A stretch of 6,090 nt of DNA from an uncultured Bacteroidales bacterium. Its GTDB lineage: Bacteria; Bacteroidota; Bacteroidia; Bacteroidales; UBA932. Below are positions 5,435 to 6,090 of this stretch, piece after piece. The stretch spans positions 1-6,090 of the forward strand of contig CAMJHJ010000149.1 in assembly GCA_946405485.1 (NCBI GenBank), given 5' to 3'. Both the position numbers and the translations under genes were made by a program. A model generated the notes under the pieces. That model saw only the letters and a program-made list of their open reading frames with translations. It did not search any database and was not told the DNA's origin. Each line of letters starts with the position of its first letter. Position 1 is the stretch's first letter.

Positions 5435-6090
5435 ATGGATACAAACATGGAACAGAAGTTTTGTCAGAGCTGCGGAATGCCGCTGAGCCCTGAGGTGCTG
5501 GGCACCAATGCCGATGGCAGCAAGAACGAAGATTATTGCATGTATTGCTACAAGGACGGCAAGTTCCAGCAGGAATGCACGATGGAAGAGATGATCGAGC
5601 ACTGCGCCCAGTTTGTGGACGAGGTGAACAAAGGGCTGCCGCAGCCCATCACGAAAGAGGAATACATCGGTCAGATGAAGATGTACTTTCCGCGTCTGAA
5701 GCGTTGGCGCAAGGAGCTGACACTTGCGGACTCCATGCCGGAGAATCCCGCTCTCTCCGGCGTGAAGGAACTCATCGGTCAAATGGCCGATGCGCTCCCT
5801 ATCGCCTTCATTTCTTCCGTGGATAATGAAGGTTATCCCTGCACAAAAGCCATGCTCTCGCCCCGCGAACGCGAGGGAATTATAGTTTTCTACTTTACCA
5901 CCAATACCTTCTCCCTGCGCGTAGCCCACTACAAAGCCAACCCCAAAGCAAGTATCTACTTCTGCGATGCAAAAGGCTTCAAGGGTATGATGCTGCGAGG
6001 GACAATGGAGGTGCTTACGGATGCCGCCTCAAAGGAGAGGATCTGGCGCGACGGTGACACGGAATACTATCCCGGCGGCGTCACCGACCC
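5435..6090 (+). CDS. Zinc ribbon plus PPOX-like flavin-binding protein (3' end outside window)
   Basis: Probable cytoplasmic flavin- or cofactor-binding protein with a metal-binding head; 218 residues are visible. Residues 8-40 form a zinc ribbon: C10-x2-C13 (FCQSCGMPL) and C35-x2-C38 (YCMYCYKDG), as in the 'putative zinc ribbon' family. A helical section, typical of that family, runs from about 49 to 97 (TMEEMIEHCAQFVDEVNKG at 49-67). From about 105 a pyridoxamine-5'-phosphate-oxidase-like split-barrel domain starts: PIAFISSVDNEGYPCTKAM at 122-140, then IIVFYFTTNTFSLRVAHYK at 149-167 and a likely FMN-contact region near 183-197. The family includes general-stress proteins and reductases; the reaction is unknown. 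ATG 5435 is taken as the start; ATG 5447, in frame, is an alternative. It is divergent from the YiiX-like gene with 140 bases between starts. Confidence 0.88.
   Translation, partial: MDTNMEQKFCQSCGMPLSPEVLGTNADGSKNEDYCMYCYKDGKFQQECTMEEMIEHCAQFVDEVNKGLPQPITKEEYIGQMKMYFPRLKRWRKELTLADSMPENPALSGVKELIGQMADALPIAFISSVDNEGYPCTKAMLSPREREGIIVFYFTTNTFSLRVAHYKANPKASIYFCDAKGFKGMMLRGTMEVLTDAASKERIWRDGDTEYYPGGVTD

Noticed and set aside
5291..5929. A 212-codon minus-strand frame opposite the zinc-ribbon gene
   Set aside because: The plus strand carries two CxxC pairs and a PPOX-like domain over the same bases; the antisense frame is His-rich shadow sequence.

Overview
The window looks like a moderately GC-rich member of the Bacteroidota, most likely of the order Bacteroidales. 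Five intergenic sites match the Bacteroidota sigma-factor -7 element TAnnTTTG exactly, on both strands and each at a sensible place before a gene. Most starts lack a Shine-Dalgarno sequence, the intergenic DNA is AT-rich against GC-rich genes, and the gene families fit. I cannot name a genus.

Layout. (1) Bases 1-580, minus strand: the N-terminal 193 residues of a DASS/SLC13-type anion:sodium symporter, cut by the window edge. (2) Bases 581-729: a divergent control region with one -7 element for each direction and AT-rich dyads. (3) Bases 730-1623, plus: a LysR-type regulator, the obvious candidate to control the symporter. (4) Bases 1624-1755: a promoter, then a short coding-like stretch that ends in a stop just before the next gene. 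(5) Bases 1756-3569, plus: a tight cluster of a small exported protein of unknown function, a lipoprotein Cys-type glutathione peroxidase and a ZIP metal transporter. (6) Bases 3556-5294, minus: a GNAT acetyltransferase, a GreA/GreB-type elongation factor and a YiiX-like papain-fold lipoprotein. The first two form an operon with its own promoter. The third has a separate promoter, and its frame runs through a hairpin and the gre promoter. (7) Bases 5435-6090, plus: a zinc ribbon joined to a pyridoxamine-phosphate-oxidase-like flavin domain, cut by the window edge.

How the genes may work together. The plus-strand cluster joins an envelope thiol peroxidase to divalent metal transport, which suggests oxidative or metal stress at the cell envelope. 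The divergent LysR/symporter pair looks like substrate-responsive uptake of a dicarboxylate or other anion. The remaining genes are housekeeping or stress accessory genes. I see no rRNA, tRNA, CRISPR array, insertion sequence or prophage. I did not find a clearly new multi-gene system. The most unusual points are the apparent gene remnant before 1756, the extended C-terminus of the YiiX-like protein and the probably leaderless gre transcript.
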